From Planctomycetota bacterium (GTDB lineage: Bacteria > Planctomycetota > Phycisphaerae > UBA1845): DNA of 18,074 bases. A program made the position numbers and the translations under genes. Positions 1 through 7,123 of the stretch are shown here, piece after piece. The notes below the pieces were generated by a model that ran no database searches, was not told the DNA's origin, and saw only the letters and a list, made by a program, of their open reading frames with translations. Location: the NCBI GenBank assembly GCA_022563615.1, contig JADFMZ010000020.1, positions 1 through 18,074 of the forward strand, read 5' to 3'. Position 1 is the first letter of the stretch. Every line of letters starts with the position of its first letter.

Positions 1-1
1 C

Positions 2-952
2 ATCTTCTATGTGGGGGATTCCACGATCCAAGGCGTTGTAGGATCGGCGTATGCACTGCCGCGAATCGTCGAGCGTATGCTGAACGATCCATTCGCCCGG
101 ACGGCGATCCATTTCGAGGTGATCAATAGCGGAACGTCTGCATACTCGTTCCTGCTCTATCACCTTCTGATCAAGACCCGCATCCTCGAATACAACCCTT
201 CGCTCGTCGTCCTTTCCATCGATATGACGGACGTCGCCGATGACACGGTCTATCGCCGAACAACCGTTTTCGACACTGAGGGCGAACCTCTGGCCGTCCT
301 GCCCAACGTGGCGAGCATCCGGCAACGATACCGGTTAACACCTGAGGGCGTCGTCGAACGATCGGCCCTGAACCGTATGGCTCTGACGCTCATCGAATCG
401 TCCTCTCTGTGCTACTATATCGACCGCGTTCTACGCCAACCGGACGGGTCAGCGAACCGCTGGCCCACGGCACCGAGCGGGTTCGATTCCGATGCGAACT
501 GGATGGCGCTTCAATGGTCAGATGAAACCCGGCGTAATGTGTCCCGGTCCATGGACATGCTCACCCGAACCCTTCGTCTTCTGAAAAAGCATCACGTGCG
601 AGTGCTCCTCACCGGCGTACCCCACCATCCGCAATACACCGGCGAGTGGTCCGCGCAGCCGCATGAAGTTCTCCGACGTGTAGCTGAGCGAGAAGGAGTT
701 CCCTACCTGAATTCATTGGAAGCGCTGCGGGAGCACGTCGCGGGCACGGAAGCCTCGGAGTTCTACTGGGCGACCGACCCAACCCACATGAATCAAACCG
801 GCAATAGGATTTGGGCGCAGGCTCACACAAGCTTTCTACTTGATCCGCTCAACGACCTGCTTCCCGCGCCGAAAGATCGCCTGAGCAACTTAACACCGGA
901 CGGATCAGGCAAGTCTTCCACGGCAACGGGCGACCTGTCCGGCGCCAGGTGA
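2..952 (+). CDS. SGNH/GDSL-family hydrolase, 5'-truncated by the window edge
   Basis: The reading frame is open to the left edge, and codons before the first possible start (GTG at 11) still encode 'IFYVGDST', which fits the usual block I of SGNH hydrolases. The true start is therefore probably outside the window. The Ser of GDST is the expected nucleophile. Near the C-terminus 'ATDPTHMNQTGNRIW' supplies the Asp-x-x-His pair of block V, so the catalytic set looks complete. Family members are esterases, lipases or carbohydrate O-deacetylases; the substrate cannot be told from sequence. The visible part is about 316 aa, ending in a Ser/Thr/Gly-rich tail. A signal peptide or membrane anchor could lie in the missing N-terminus. 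No clear operon partner follows: a 530-bp gap separates it from the next gene. Confidence 0.75.
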   Translation: MFYVGDSTIQGVVGSAYALPRIVERMLNDPFARTAIHFEVINSGTSAYSFLLYHLLIKTRILEYNPSLVVLSIDMTDVADDTVYRRTTVFDTEGEPLAVLPNVASIRQRYRLTPEGVVERSALNRMALTLIESSSLCYYIDRVLRQPDGSANRWPTAPSGFDSDANWMALQWSDETRRNVSRSMDMLTRTLRLLKKHHVRVLLTGVPHHPQYTGEWSAQPHEVLRRVAEREGVPYLNSLEALREHVAGTEASEFYWATDPTHMNQTGNRIWAQAHTSFLLDPLNDLLPAPKDRLSNLTPDGSGKSSTATGDLSGAR

Positions 953-1294
953 CACGATGAGACGCTGCCCACGATGGCTGGCGCAGCTCAACAAGAGCTT
1001 CGCCCTCCCGCTGAACATCCCAACCCCTTCGGTTAGAGACTAGCGAACTTGTGGCCCGAATCAGCGGAATCGGGATACGGGGTTACGCCCCCGGGCGTAC
1101 GGGCGATAATCTTCACGCCACAGGCCTACCACAAGGACTCCCATCCTTGGAGACCTAACACCAGGCAGCGGTAATGGACTCGCTCGCGGCACAGGTCGAT
1201 GAACCCACGGCGTCTCCAACCTTACAGGCCAGGTTGGTCCAGCCTCGTCGTAGAGGGACACCCCGCCTGCCGGGGGAACGCAGGGTATCGCAAA

Positions 1295-1323
1295 GGGAAA
1301 CGCAAAGATCATCTTTGCGATAC
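1295..1323 (-). repeat. Palindromic repeat element, copy 1
   Basis: The core CGCAAAGAT-c-ATCTTTGCG is a 19-bp near-perfect palindrome with 9-bp arms, flanked by GGGAAA on the left and ATAC on the right. The same element recurs at 8197-8224 in the opposite orientation and, in degenerate form, at 8934-8962. Here its right arm can alternatively pair with an upstream GGGTATCGCAAAG (1283-1295), so two exclusive stems are possible. It lies about 160 bp before the start of the c-di-GMP gene. Strand is given relative to copy 2. Confidence 0.7.
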
Positions 1324-1444
1324 CCATAGCGCTTCCTATGTGTTACCCCACGAGCCAGAGCGGGAAGTCCAATATCGGCGCCGAATCGGCCTGTCTGATC
1401 GTCCGATCGTTGAACGAGTGGAGCATCACGCCAGGACTCAGGGA

Positions 1445-1476
1445 CTTCGCGCGAGCGTGCGCGAAGAAACAGGAGG
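1445..1476 (+). promoter_or_regulatory. Stem-loop abutting the ribosome binding site of the c-di-GMP gene
   Basis: CTTCGCGC (1445-1452) and GCGCGAAG (1459-1466) form a perfect 8-bp, GC-rich stem with a 6-nt loop. Four bases later comes AGGAGG (1471-1476), then the ATG at 1482. The strong Shine-Dalgarno sequence fixes the start at 1482 rather than the in-frame upstream ATG at 1338. The hairpin could influence ribosome access or mRNA stability; that role is inferred. Confidence 0.5.
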
Positions 1477-1481
1477 CCGAA

Positions 1482-4091
1482 ATGGATAGGCCGCAGAAAA
1501 TCCTGGTCGTCGATGACCAATCCACCAACCGCACCATTCTCATGAGATACCTTGCGCGGGCGGGCTACGAAATGCTTGAGGCCGGCGACGGGTTCGAGGC
1601 CGTCGCGATCGCCATCGAGTGCCAGCCCGATCTGATCCTGCTCGATATCATGATGCCGGGCCGGGACGGCTATGAGGTCTGCAAAATTCTAAAGTCGCAG
1701 GAGGAGACCGCCGCGATTCCGGTGATCTTTCTCAGTGCGAAAACGGACCCCCATGACATCGAGCAGGCCTTCGCCGTCGGCGGTTGCGATTATGTCACCA
1801 AGCCCTTCCGAACGGCTGAGGTCAAGGCCCGTGTCGAGGTTCATCTGGAACTGAAGAAGGCTCAGCAGGAACTGGTCAGCCGAAACCAACAACTGGAAAG
1901 CCTGTCCCGGATGGTGGCGGAGGCCAACATCGAGCTGGCCCGGCAGGCGCGGACGGACCCTCTATCCGAACTGCTCAACCGCAGGGCGTGGGTGGAGATG
2001 ATGAAACACGAACATGACCGTTGGCTGCGGCATGGACGTGACTATGCCGTCGTGATGATTGACGTGGATCACTTCAAGGCTTTCAACGACTCTCTGGGAC
2101 ATCAAGCCGGCGACGAATGTATTCAGCGCGTCGCAAAGTGCTTCCGTTCCATTTGCCGCACTACCGATGTCATCGGTCGCTACGGAGGCGAGGAATTCGT
2201 CCTGTTGGCCGCCGAGACCAACGTCCAGGATGCGAAGATGCTGGCGGAGCGAATCCGAAAGGCCGTTTTCGATCTAAACATCCATCATCCCCAATCGCCG
2301 GACTTGGATCGTATCACGATCAGCCTGGGCGTCTCCACCAGCGGGAGTAGTTGCTGGGAGGATATCCTGAAGCAGGCGGACGATGCGTTGTACACAGCCA
2401 AGGCGAGGGGTCGAAACTGCGTCTTCGCACACTCAGAGCGTCAATTGCCGCGAAAGGATTTGACGATCACCCAAGAGCATCTCTCCGGCGAAACGGCACG
2501 CGTCGGAGACACCGCCGACGACAGCCTCAGCATTCTGGTGGTTGATCATGACCCCTACAACCGAGGCATTCTCGTGGAAGCGATCGCGCATGACGGATAT
2601 CACATTCGAGAAGTCGCCGATGCGAAACAGGCTTTGGACGAGGTCTACCGAGATCCTCCGCATGTGATCATCATAGAAGCTGAACTCCCTGTCTTGAACG
2701 GGCTGGAGTGCATAAGGCGAATCAAGGCGAATCCGGTCACACAAGACATTCCAGTCATTCTGATCAGCGCTCGGTCCAGCGCTTCCGATATCCGGGCGGG
2801 CCTGAACGCAGGGGCCGACCAAGTTTTCATCCGACCCATCCACACCGCCGAACTGGCCCAACACGTGCGATCGATGACGGAGGGGCAATTCGACCGCATG
2901 CACCTGCTCCAAAGTTACGAACAATGCGGCGAACAAACACGAGTCCTGGGCCTTCTGCTGGATTATTGCCGAAGACTCGGCACGATTGACGACCTTGATG
3001 AATGCCTGCAGGAGACGATCGCGACCACAGCAGCGCTAATCGGTTGTCGTCGAGTTTCGATCATGTTGCCGGACGAGGCGCGGCAAAGCCTGGGGGTTGC
3101 TGCGTCCATCGGCCTCGACGAGCAGATTGCCACTTCGGTCCGCGTAGGAACCGGCGAGCCCATCGCGGGACGTGTCTTCGAGTCGGGCCGTCGCACCGTG
3201 GTCAACAGTGAGCACGAGGCTGGACCTGACCTGGATCGACTCGATTCCAAGTTCTTTGCATCCGCTCCGCTGCTTTGCACGGCGCTGACGGCCTGCGAGC
3301 ATGTCGTCGGCGTGCTGAACGTGACCGACCGAATCGGTGGGCGCCCGTTTGAGTCCCGGGAATTGGATTACGTCGACCTGATCTCCAGCATCGCCGGGAC
3401 CGCCGTTCACAGCATCCTGACCCGTCGCGCCCGCGACGAAGCCCGAGACTCCATCATGGTGGCGTTCGCCCGACTGGCCGAACATCGCGACGAGGACACG
3501 CGACGCCATGTGGATCGCGTCACGCAGTTTTGCCTGGTTCTGGCGGATGAGCTTCGTCGAACCTCGGGATCGCAATCCCCGATTGACGATGCGTTTCTGC
3601 ACGACCTGGAACGGGCCGCCCCGCTTCACGACATCGGCAAGGTTGCCATCCCCGATCGGATCCTCCTCAAACCAGGCAGCCTGACGGCAGAAGAGATGAC
3701 CATCATGCGGACACACGCGGAGATCGGCGCCGAAACCGTGCGGACAGTTCGTGAGCGTGCCCCCGGACTGAAGATGCTGGCCATGGCCCAGGAGATCGCC
3801 TCGTCGCACCACGAATGGTATGACGGGTCCGGCTATCCCAACGGGCTGGCGGGAGAGGCGATCCCACTGTCGGCTCGGATCGCCGCGGTGGCGGATGTAT
3901 ACGACGCCGTGACCAGCAAGCGCGTTTACAAAGATGCTCTTGGCCACGAAGAGGGGATGGAGATCATTCTGAAAGGTTCCGGCACGCAGTTTGACCCAGC
4001 CATCGTGGAGGCATTCCTGCGGCGCGAACACGACTTCGTGTTGCTGAAGGAAGAACTAGCGGACGCTCCCGTCGAAAGCGTCGCGTGTTGA
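1482..4091 (+). CDS. Multidomain c-di-GMP signalling protein, REC-GGDEF-REC*-GAF-HD-GYP
   Basis: 869 aa. Domains in order: receiver 1 (about 5-122; D11, D12, phospho-acceptor D55, S85, K107); a helical linker likely to form a coiled coil (115-156); a GGDEF diguanylate cyclase (157-320) with active-site GGEEF at 235-239 and an RxxD inhibitory site at R226-D229, spaced as in PleD; receiver 2 (350-465); GAF (about 495-645); and an HD-GYP phosphodiesterase (about 650-860) with H668, H676, HD at 716-717 and HHEWYDGSGYP ending at 786. Both catalytic domains keep their signature residues, so the protein could make and degrade c-di-GMP. Receiver 2 is degenerate: E399 replaces the phospho-Asp, R451 the Lys, and the acidic pair reads D355-H356. 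It has no membrane segment and is probably cytoplasmic. The start is set by AGGAGG at 1471; an in-frame 48-codon upstream extension has no ribosome site. No histidine kinase is adjacent, so CheA or an unlinked kinase may feed it. Confidence 0.93.
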   Translation: MDRPQKILVVDDQSTNRTILMRYLARAGYEMLEAGDGFEAVAIAIECQPDLILLDIMMPGRDGYEVCKILKSQEETAAIPVIFLSAKTDPHDIEQAFAVGGCDYVTKPFRTAEVKARVEVHLELKKAQQELVSRNQQLESLSRMVAEANIELARQARTDPLSELLNRRAWVEMMKHEHDRWLRHGRDYAVVMIDVDHFKAFNDSLGHQAGDECIQRVAKCFRSICRTTDVIGRYGGEEFVLLAAETNVQDAKMLAERIRKAVFDLNIHHPQSPDLDRITISLGVSTSGSSCWEDILKQADDALYTAKARGRNCVFAHSERQLPRKDLTITQEHLSGETARVGDTADDSLSILVVDHDPYNRGILVEAIAHDGYHIREVADAKQALDEVYRDPPHVIIIEAELPVLNGLECIRRIKANPVTQDIPVILISARSSASDIRAGLNAGADQVFIRPIHTAELAQHVRSMTEGQFDRMHLLQSYEQCGEQTRVLGLLLDYCRRLGTIDDLDECLQETIATTAALIGCRRVSIMLPDEARQSLGVAASIGLDEQIATSVRVGTGEPIAGRVFESGRRTVVNSEHEAGPDLDRLDSKFFASAPLLCTALTACEHVVGVLNVTDRIGGRPFESRELDYVDLISSIAGTAVHSILTRRARDEARDSIMVAFARLAEHRDEDTRRHVDRVTQFCLVLADELRRTSGSQSPIDDAFLHDLERAAPLHDIGKVAIPDRILLKPGSLTAEEMTIMRTHAEIGAETVRTVRERAPGLKMLAMAQEIASSHHEWYDGSGYPNGLAGEAIPLSARIAAVADVYDAVTSKRVYKDALGHEEGMEIILKGSGTQFDPAIVEAFLRREHDFVLLKEELADAPVESVAC

Positions 4092-4097
4092 TTGTAA

Positions 4098-4123
4098 GAC
4101 GGCCGATCAAGCCGAAAGCCGTC
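4098..4123 (+). terminator. Possible hairpin terminator between convergent genes
   Basis: GACGGC (4098-4103) and GCCGTC (4118-4123) form a 6-bp GC-rich stem just after the stop of the c-di-GMP gene. A second inverted repeat, GGTCC-ac-GGACC (4170-4181), lies before the rmuC stop. Neither has a T-tract, so a Rho-independent role is uncertain. Confidence 0.3.
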
Positions 4124-4188
4124 CGCGACCGCTCCGAATTCCCATGTCCACCTTCAACCCGCTCCGGGCGGTCCACGGACCTTCCATT

Positions 4189-5400
4189 CTATTGGATTGA
4201 CTCCTGTTGCTTTCCGCCGAGATCGTCAAGCCGGGACACGGGGTCGCCGCTTCGGGTTGTGCGGAGATCGTCGATCTTGTCGAGTTGGCGTTCGAGCTGT
4301 CGCGTGCGCGTCTTGACAAGCTGATCGTATTCTTTCATGGCGGCTTCGAGACGGTCTCCCATTCGGTCCATGCCCTGCACGTATTTCTCCCATTGTTTCC
4401 TGAACTCTTCGAGCAAGGTGAGGATTTGCTCGGCGCCCTGCTGGAGATGGAAGTTGTCCACGGCGTGTCGGATGACGGCCAGGATGGCGTAGAGGGTTAA
4501 CGGTGAGCACAAAACCACTTTGCTGCGCAGGGCGTCGTCGAGCAACGACGCGTCGCTCTGATGGATAAAACCGTAAACCTGTTCGTTAGGAATGAACACG
4601 AGCACGTAATCGACGGTGCCGGCGGCCGGGTCGATATAGTCGCGCGTAGTGACCTCTTTGATCCGTGAACGAACGTCCCGCAGAAACTTGGTTTCATACG
4701 ATGCCCGCGCGGTGTCGTCCGAAGCCTCGAGCATCAACAAATAGTTTCTCAGTGGAAACTTAACGTCCATGTGGACGCACTGATTGCCGGGCAGCAAGAA
4801 CGTAAAGTCGGGCCGGTTGCCGGTTGCGAGCGTGCGCTGCTTCTGGTAGTTGACGCCCTCAATCATTCCCGCCAGGCGCAGGACGTCCTCGGCCATGCGC
4901 TCACCCCATTGCCCGCGACGCTGGGGGTTGGCCAACGCTTCCTGCAGCCGAGCGGTCGTGTCCTGGAGGCGATTCGTTACCTGCGTGGCCTGCTTGATCT
5001 GGCCGGTCAGCGCCCCGTGCGCCTCAGCGCGCTGTTTGTCGGAGGTATGAACGAGATCGGAGAGGCCCTTGAGTTTCGCGTCCATCTCCTTCAGCCGCGC
5101 GTCGATGAGCTCCTTCTTGTTCTCCAGCGTCTGGTCAACCTGATCGGCTTGCTTGTCTAATTTGGTGGAGGCGAGCTTGAGGAAGTCGTCGGTGTTAAGG
5201 GAGAGGGCTTCGCGCGACAGGGCTGCAAACGCCGTCTTCACGTTTTCGAGCACGGCGGACCGTTCCTGCTTACGATCCTGTTCTGCTTGCTGGAGCAATT
5301 GCTGGGCGAACCCGCGCTGCCGCGCGCGAAACGCCAGAGAAACGGCCACCGTCACCACCACCCCCGAAAAGAAGCCCGCGACCGCCCAGATGAGGTTCAT
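4189..5400 (-). CDS. rmuC: RmuC family protein (DNA recombination / inversion-limiting)
   Basis: 403 aa starting at the ATG at 5400-5398, where 'MNLIWAVAGFFSGVVVTVAV' gives a typical RmuC N-terminal membrane segment (about 3-24). AGAGGA lies upstream at a plausible distance. A farther in-frame start at 5571 would add an uncharacteristic 57 residues before the anchor. Residues 30-158 are charged and Gln-rich, with a coiled-coil pattern. The RmuC domain follows, with 'RGQWGE' (162-167), 'RPDFTF' (196-201) and 'DVK' (212-214); the last two fit the PD-(D/E)xK nuclease-like fold assigned to this family. The C-terminal tail (about 345-400) is again helical and charged. In E. coli RmuC limits inversions at short inverted repeats; its biochemical activity is poorly defined. 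The gene stands alone, convergent with the c-di-GMP gene and divergent from the lipoprotein gene. Confidence 0.92.
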   Translation of the reverse strand: MNLIWAVAGFFSGVVVTVAVSLAFRARQRGFAQQLLQQAEQDRKQERSAVLENVKTAFAALSREALSLNTDDFLKLASTKLDKQADQVDQTLENKKELIDARLKEMDAKLKGLSDLVHTSDKQRAEAHGALTGQIKQATQVTNRLQDTTARLQEALANPQRRGQWGERMAEDVLRLAGMIEGVNYQKQRTLATGNRPDFTFLLPGNQCVHMDVKFPLRNYLLMLEASDDTARASYETKFLRDVRSRIKEVTTRDYIDPAAGTVDYVLVFIPNEQVYGFIHQSDASLLDDALRSKVVLCSPLTLYAILAVIRHAVDNFHLQQGAEQILTLLEEFRKQWEKYVQGMDRMGDRLEAAMKEYDQLVKTRTRQLERQLDKIDDLRTTRSGDPVSRLDDLGGKQQESIQ

Positions 5401-5814
5401 GATGATCGTCCTCTGGTCACTGCAAACCGGTCCGAGTTTCAAGGGCTCCAGGGCTATCGTGTGGCTGGATTGTCCGGTAACTGACGGCATAAGCAACCAC
5501 CATCGCTCGATCGAGCGCTTTGCATCGCAGCACACGATCACCGCCGTGGTTGCCGGCCTTTCTCTTGGCACGCGTAGTGACGCATCTTCCTCGCCTACGA
5601 CACACCGAGGCCCTACGACCGCTAAGGTTTGCCCAGTTTGCGCGTCCCGTAATACCCATACTGCCAGACTCCCTGGCGGGAAGAAAGCGGCGGTATTTGG
5701 CGTGACGGCCCAGCTCTCAACGAAATGGCACGCAGAATGGTGCTGGAAGTAATGGTGACGGATCTTGAGCGGGATCGGTCCACCGCATACAGAGCCGTTC
5801 GCAAGGTCAACAAC
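5401..5814. other. Intergenic region between divergent rmuC and lipoprotein genes
   Basis: I see no convincing gene in these 414 bp. Frames reaching into it mostly run antisense to rmuC and have no family features. It contains a perfect 14-bp palindrome CGCTCGATCGAGCG (5504-5517) and an inverted repeat GCCAG/CTGGC (5663-5677). Promoters for both flanking genes should be here, but I cannot place them with confidence. TGGCAC at 5727 looks like a sigma-54 -24 box, but no GC falls at the required spacing. Confidence 0.4.
5504..5517. promoter_or_regulatory. Perfect 14-bp palindrome, possible operator
   Basis: CGCTCGATCGAGCG is fully self-complementary. It lies about 105 bp upstream of the rmuC start and about 300 bp upstream of the lipoprotein start, in the divergent spacer. 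Dimeric regulators often bind such sites, but a 14-bp palindrome can also arise by chance in GC-rich DNA. Confidence 0.25.
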
Positions 5815-6132
5815 ATGCGCTACCGGTACTACATATTGGTGTTCATGCTATCGACGGCACCACTTCTAGTAGGTGGGTGCGCATCGAATGCCGTAGCACC
5901 CGCCCGTCGTTCGGGTATCGCTCACAATCTGCTCTTCAATCCGAGTTGGACCGGCGTCGCCACCTTTGACTCGCCGCGTTCGGATTGGCCGGCGACCATC
6001 GCGTACGTCCGATCGACCGAGCAGATCGACTACCGAGAGACCTACATCGACCTGCAGGGTCAATCCGGCGCCAGTCGCGATTATTTCTATCGCCGATTCG
6101 AGTCGGTCCGGCGGGGGAGTGCCTCAAGGTAG
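5815..6132 (+). CDS. Small predicted lipoprotein of unknown function
   Basis: 105 aa from the ATG at 5815, which has AAGG about 8 bases upstream (5803-5806). The N-terminus 'MRYRYYILVFMLSTAPLLVGGCASN' in outline shows basic residues, a hydrophobic stretch, and a lipobox ending LVGGC at residue 21 or so; signal peptidase II cleavage would leave an acylated Cys. An in-frame start at 5725 would bury the signal sequence behind 30 charged residues and is rejected. The mature part of about 85 aa is rich in Tyr, Arg and Asp, with 'RDYFYRRFESVRRG' near the end. I do not recognise a named family. It is probably membrane-tethered, on the periplasmic side. It precedes the HU gene by 146 bp and has its own putative ribosome site. 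Confidence 0.6.
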   Translation: MRYRYYILVFMLSTAPLLVGGCASNAVAPARRSGIAHNLLFNPSWTGVATFDSPRSDWPATIAYVRSTEQIDYRETYIDLQGQSGASRDYFYRRFESVRRGSASR

Positions 6133-6196
6133 CAACCCGTTTGAACAGCCCCATCCGCTCCCACGGAATTGAGCGTTCCCCTTCCAAGCCGCCGAC

Positions 6197-6225
6197 TTGA
6201 TCGAGACGTTACAAAACGTTAGGAT
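6197..6225 (+). promoter_or_regulatory. Candidate sigma-70 promoter for the HU gene
   Basis: TTGATC (6197-6202) and TAGGAT (6220-6225) are separated by 17 bp, and each matches its consensus at 4 of 6 positions. An inverted repeat ACGTT-acaa-AACGT (6206-6219) lies between the boxes and could be an operator. The predicted start of transcription is about 45 bp before the ATG at 6279. Confidence 0.35.
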
Positions 6226-6278
6226 GTGCGCTTCCCCGGCGACGGTGGGAATCGCTTGAGACGCAACGAGATCGCGCC

Positions 6279-6671
6279 ATGGCCACTGTAACCAAGAAAG
6301 AACTGATTGACCGGATTGCCGAGCAGCAGGACTGCAAACGAACTCAGGTCAAACGAATTGTTCAGGCCTTCCTCAACGCCATTGTGGAAGAACTCGCCAA
6401 CGGGAACCGCCTCGAATTTCGGGATTTCGGTGTTTTCGAGAGCCGCATGCGGGCTTCTCGCGAAGCACAAAACCCCAAGACGATGAGCAAAGTGCAAGTC
6501 CCCTCGAGGCGCACCGTGAAGTTCAAGGTGGGCCGGATCATGAAAACCCGACTGCACGCCGCACCTACCACGATCGACGAGGCTACCGGATTGGCGGTCG
6601 AGGCTTCGGCGAGTTTGCCGCAATCGGCCAAGTCCCGCTCCGGCGACGGGGCTCTTCGTCGAAAGAAATAG
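6279..6671 (+). CDS. HU/IHF-family DNA-binding protein with C-terminal basic tail
   Basis: 130 aa. Residues 1-92 are a standard HU fold: N-terminal helices ('TKKELIDRIAEQ', 'IVQAFLNAIVEEL'), the 'GNRLEFRDFGVFE' turn, and a beta-arm region with N65-P66, the Pro that intercalates between base pairs in this family. 'RRTVKFKVGRIMK' closes the core. HU proteins are usually about 90 aa; here a 38-residue Ala/Ser/Lys/Arg-rich tail ending RRKK follows. Basic tails on HU occur in several lineages and are thought to increase DNA affinity or compaction. The protein should act on the nucleoid as a dimer. The ATG at 6279 has only a weak ribosome site. The gene is convergent with the cheX-cheY pair and has no evident operon partner. 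Confidence 0.92.
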   Translation: MATVTKKELIDRIAEQQDCKRTQVKRIVQAFLNAIVEELANGNRLEFRDFGVFESRMRASREAQNPKTMSKVQVPSRRTVKFKVGRIMKTRLHAAPTTIDEATGLAVEASASLPQSAKSRSGDGALRRKK

Positions 6672-6685
6672 AATCCCGCCTGCCC

Positions 6686-6724
6686 AAACGTCGAAACATC
6701 CTGGGCGCTTCGAAACACGTTTTT
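6686..6724 (+). terminator. Probable terminator after the HU gene
   Basis: AAACG-TCGAA (6686-6695) can pair with TTCGA (6709-6713) and CGTTT (6718-6722) across a 4-nt bulge, and the right arm runs into TTTTT (6720-6724). It sits 15 bp after the HU stop and just before the end of the opposing cheY gene. The bulge lowers confidence. Confidence 0.4.
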
Positions 6725-6739
6725 GAGACGGCTTTGGCC

Positions 6740-7123
6740 TTACGACGCGGCGGCTGCGCCGGTCGCCTTGGCCATGGTCTGAGAGATCTTCTCGCCGAGG
6801 GATTCCACGGTGAATGGTTTGACGATGTAGTTGTTGACACCGGCCTTGATCGCTTCGAGAACGCGCGACTTCTCAGCCTCGGTCGTGCACATAATTATGG
6901 GAATGGTCTTGTTGGTCTCGCGCACCTTTCGGATCAAAGTGATGCCATCCATATTGGGCATGTTCCAGTCCACCAACATCAGGTCGGGGGGTTGCTTGCT
7001 GAAGATTGCGTACGCAATTACGCCATCCTCGGCTTCGACAATGTCGGTGTGCCCGAGTTGCTTGAGCACATTTTTCTGAATGTTGCGGATGGTGCGGGAG
7101 TCGTCCACGAGAAGGATGTTCAC
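6740..7123 (-). CDS. cheY: CheY-like single-domain response regulator
   Basis: 127 aa, only a receiver domain. Conserved positions are present: D7-D8, phospho-acceptor D52 in 'LMLVDWNMPNMDG', the T/S site in 'CTTEAEK', and the Lys in 'YIVKPF'. The start is the GTG at 7123-7121, preceded by TAGGAG seven bases upstream. It overlaps the cheX stop codon as GTGA, so the two are probably translationally coupled. An in-frame upstream start at 7210 would lie inside cheX and is rejected. The product should take phosphate from CheA and bind a flagellar switch or another effector. The Ala-rich C-terminus (GAAAAS) is unremarkable. Pairing with a dedicated CheX suggests short-lived phosphorylation. Confidence 0.93.
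   Translation of the reverse strand: MNILLVDDSRTIRNIQKNVLKQLGHTDIVEAEDGVIAYAIFSKQPPDLMLVDWNMPNMDGITLIRKVRETNKTIPIIMCTTEAEKSRVLEAIKAGVNNYIVKPFTVESLGEKISQTMAKATGAAAAS

Larger units (their letters stand above)
953..1481. other. Intergenic region with several hairpins; likely leader of the c-di-GMP gene
   Basis: This 529-bp gap has no convincing gene; the only small frame after the hydrolase stop (957-1043, 28 codons) has no ribosome site. It is rich in perfect inverted repeats: TACGCCC/GGGCGTA (1084-1099), CAAGGA/TCCTTG (1132-1149), CCAACC/GGTTGG (1216-1237), CCCCG/CGGGG (1261-1275), a 13-bp stem GGGTATCGCAAAG (1283-1295) with its complement (1313-1325), and an 8-bp stem CTTCGCGC/GCGCGAAG (1445-1466) ending four bases before the AGGAGG ribosome site (1471-1476). 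GGCGATAA at 1102-1109 resembles the -10 of a flagellar sigma-28 promoter but has a poor -35. A structured 5' leader is the simplest reading. Confidence 0.45.

Noticed and set aside
957..1043. 28-codon frame just after the hydrolase
   Set aside because: No ribosome site, no motif, and too short to support.
1290..1325. c-di-GMP-I (GEMM) riboswitch, suggested by GGGAAACGCAAAG before a c-di-GMP gene
   Set aside because: Only a short GCAAAG-like string matches; the tetraloop and receptor parts and the second stem of the consensus are missing, and the same string recurs as a palindromic repeat elsewhere.
1338..1481. In-frame 48-codon N-terminal extension of the c-di-GMP protein
   Set aside because: The receiver fold begins right after the ATG at 1482, which has a strong AGGAGG; the extension covers the leader hairpin and has no ribosome site.
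3036..4031. 331-codon open frame antisense to the c-di-GMP gene
   Set aside because: It is fully inside a gene with complete GAF and HD-GYP motifs, and its translation shows no family pattern; GC-rich coding DNA often leaves the opposite frame open.
5727..5745. Sigma-54 promoter (TGGCAC box) before the lipoprotein gene
   Set aside because: The GG dinucleotide is not followed by GC at the required 10-bp spacing.
5153..5752. 199-codon plus-strand frame running out of rmuC
   Set aside because: Its first part is antisense to the RmuC N-terminus and the rest is Arg/Thr-rich without motifs; no ribosome site.
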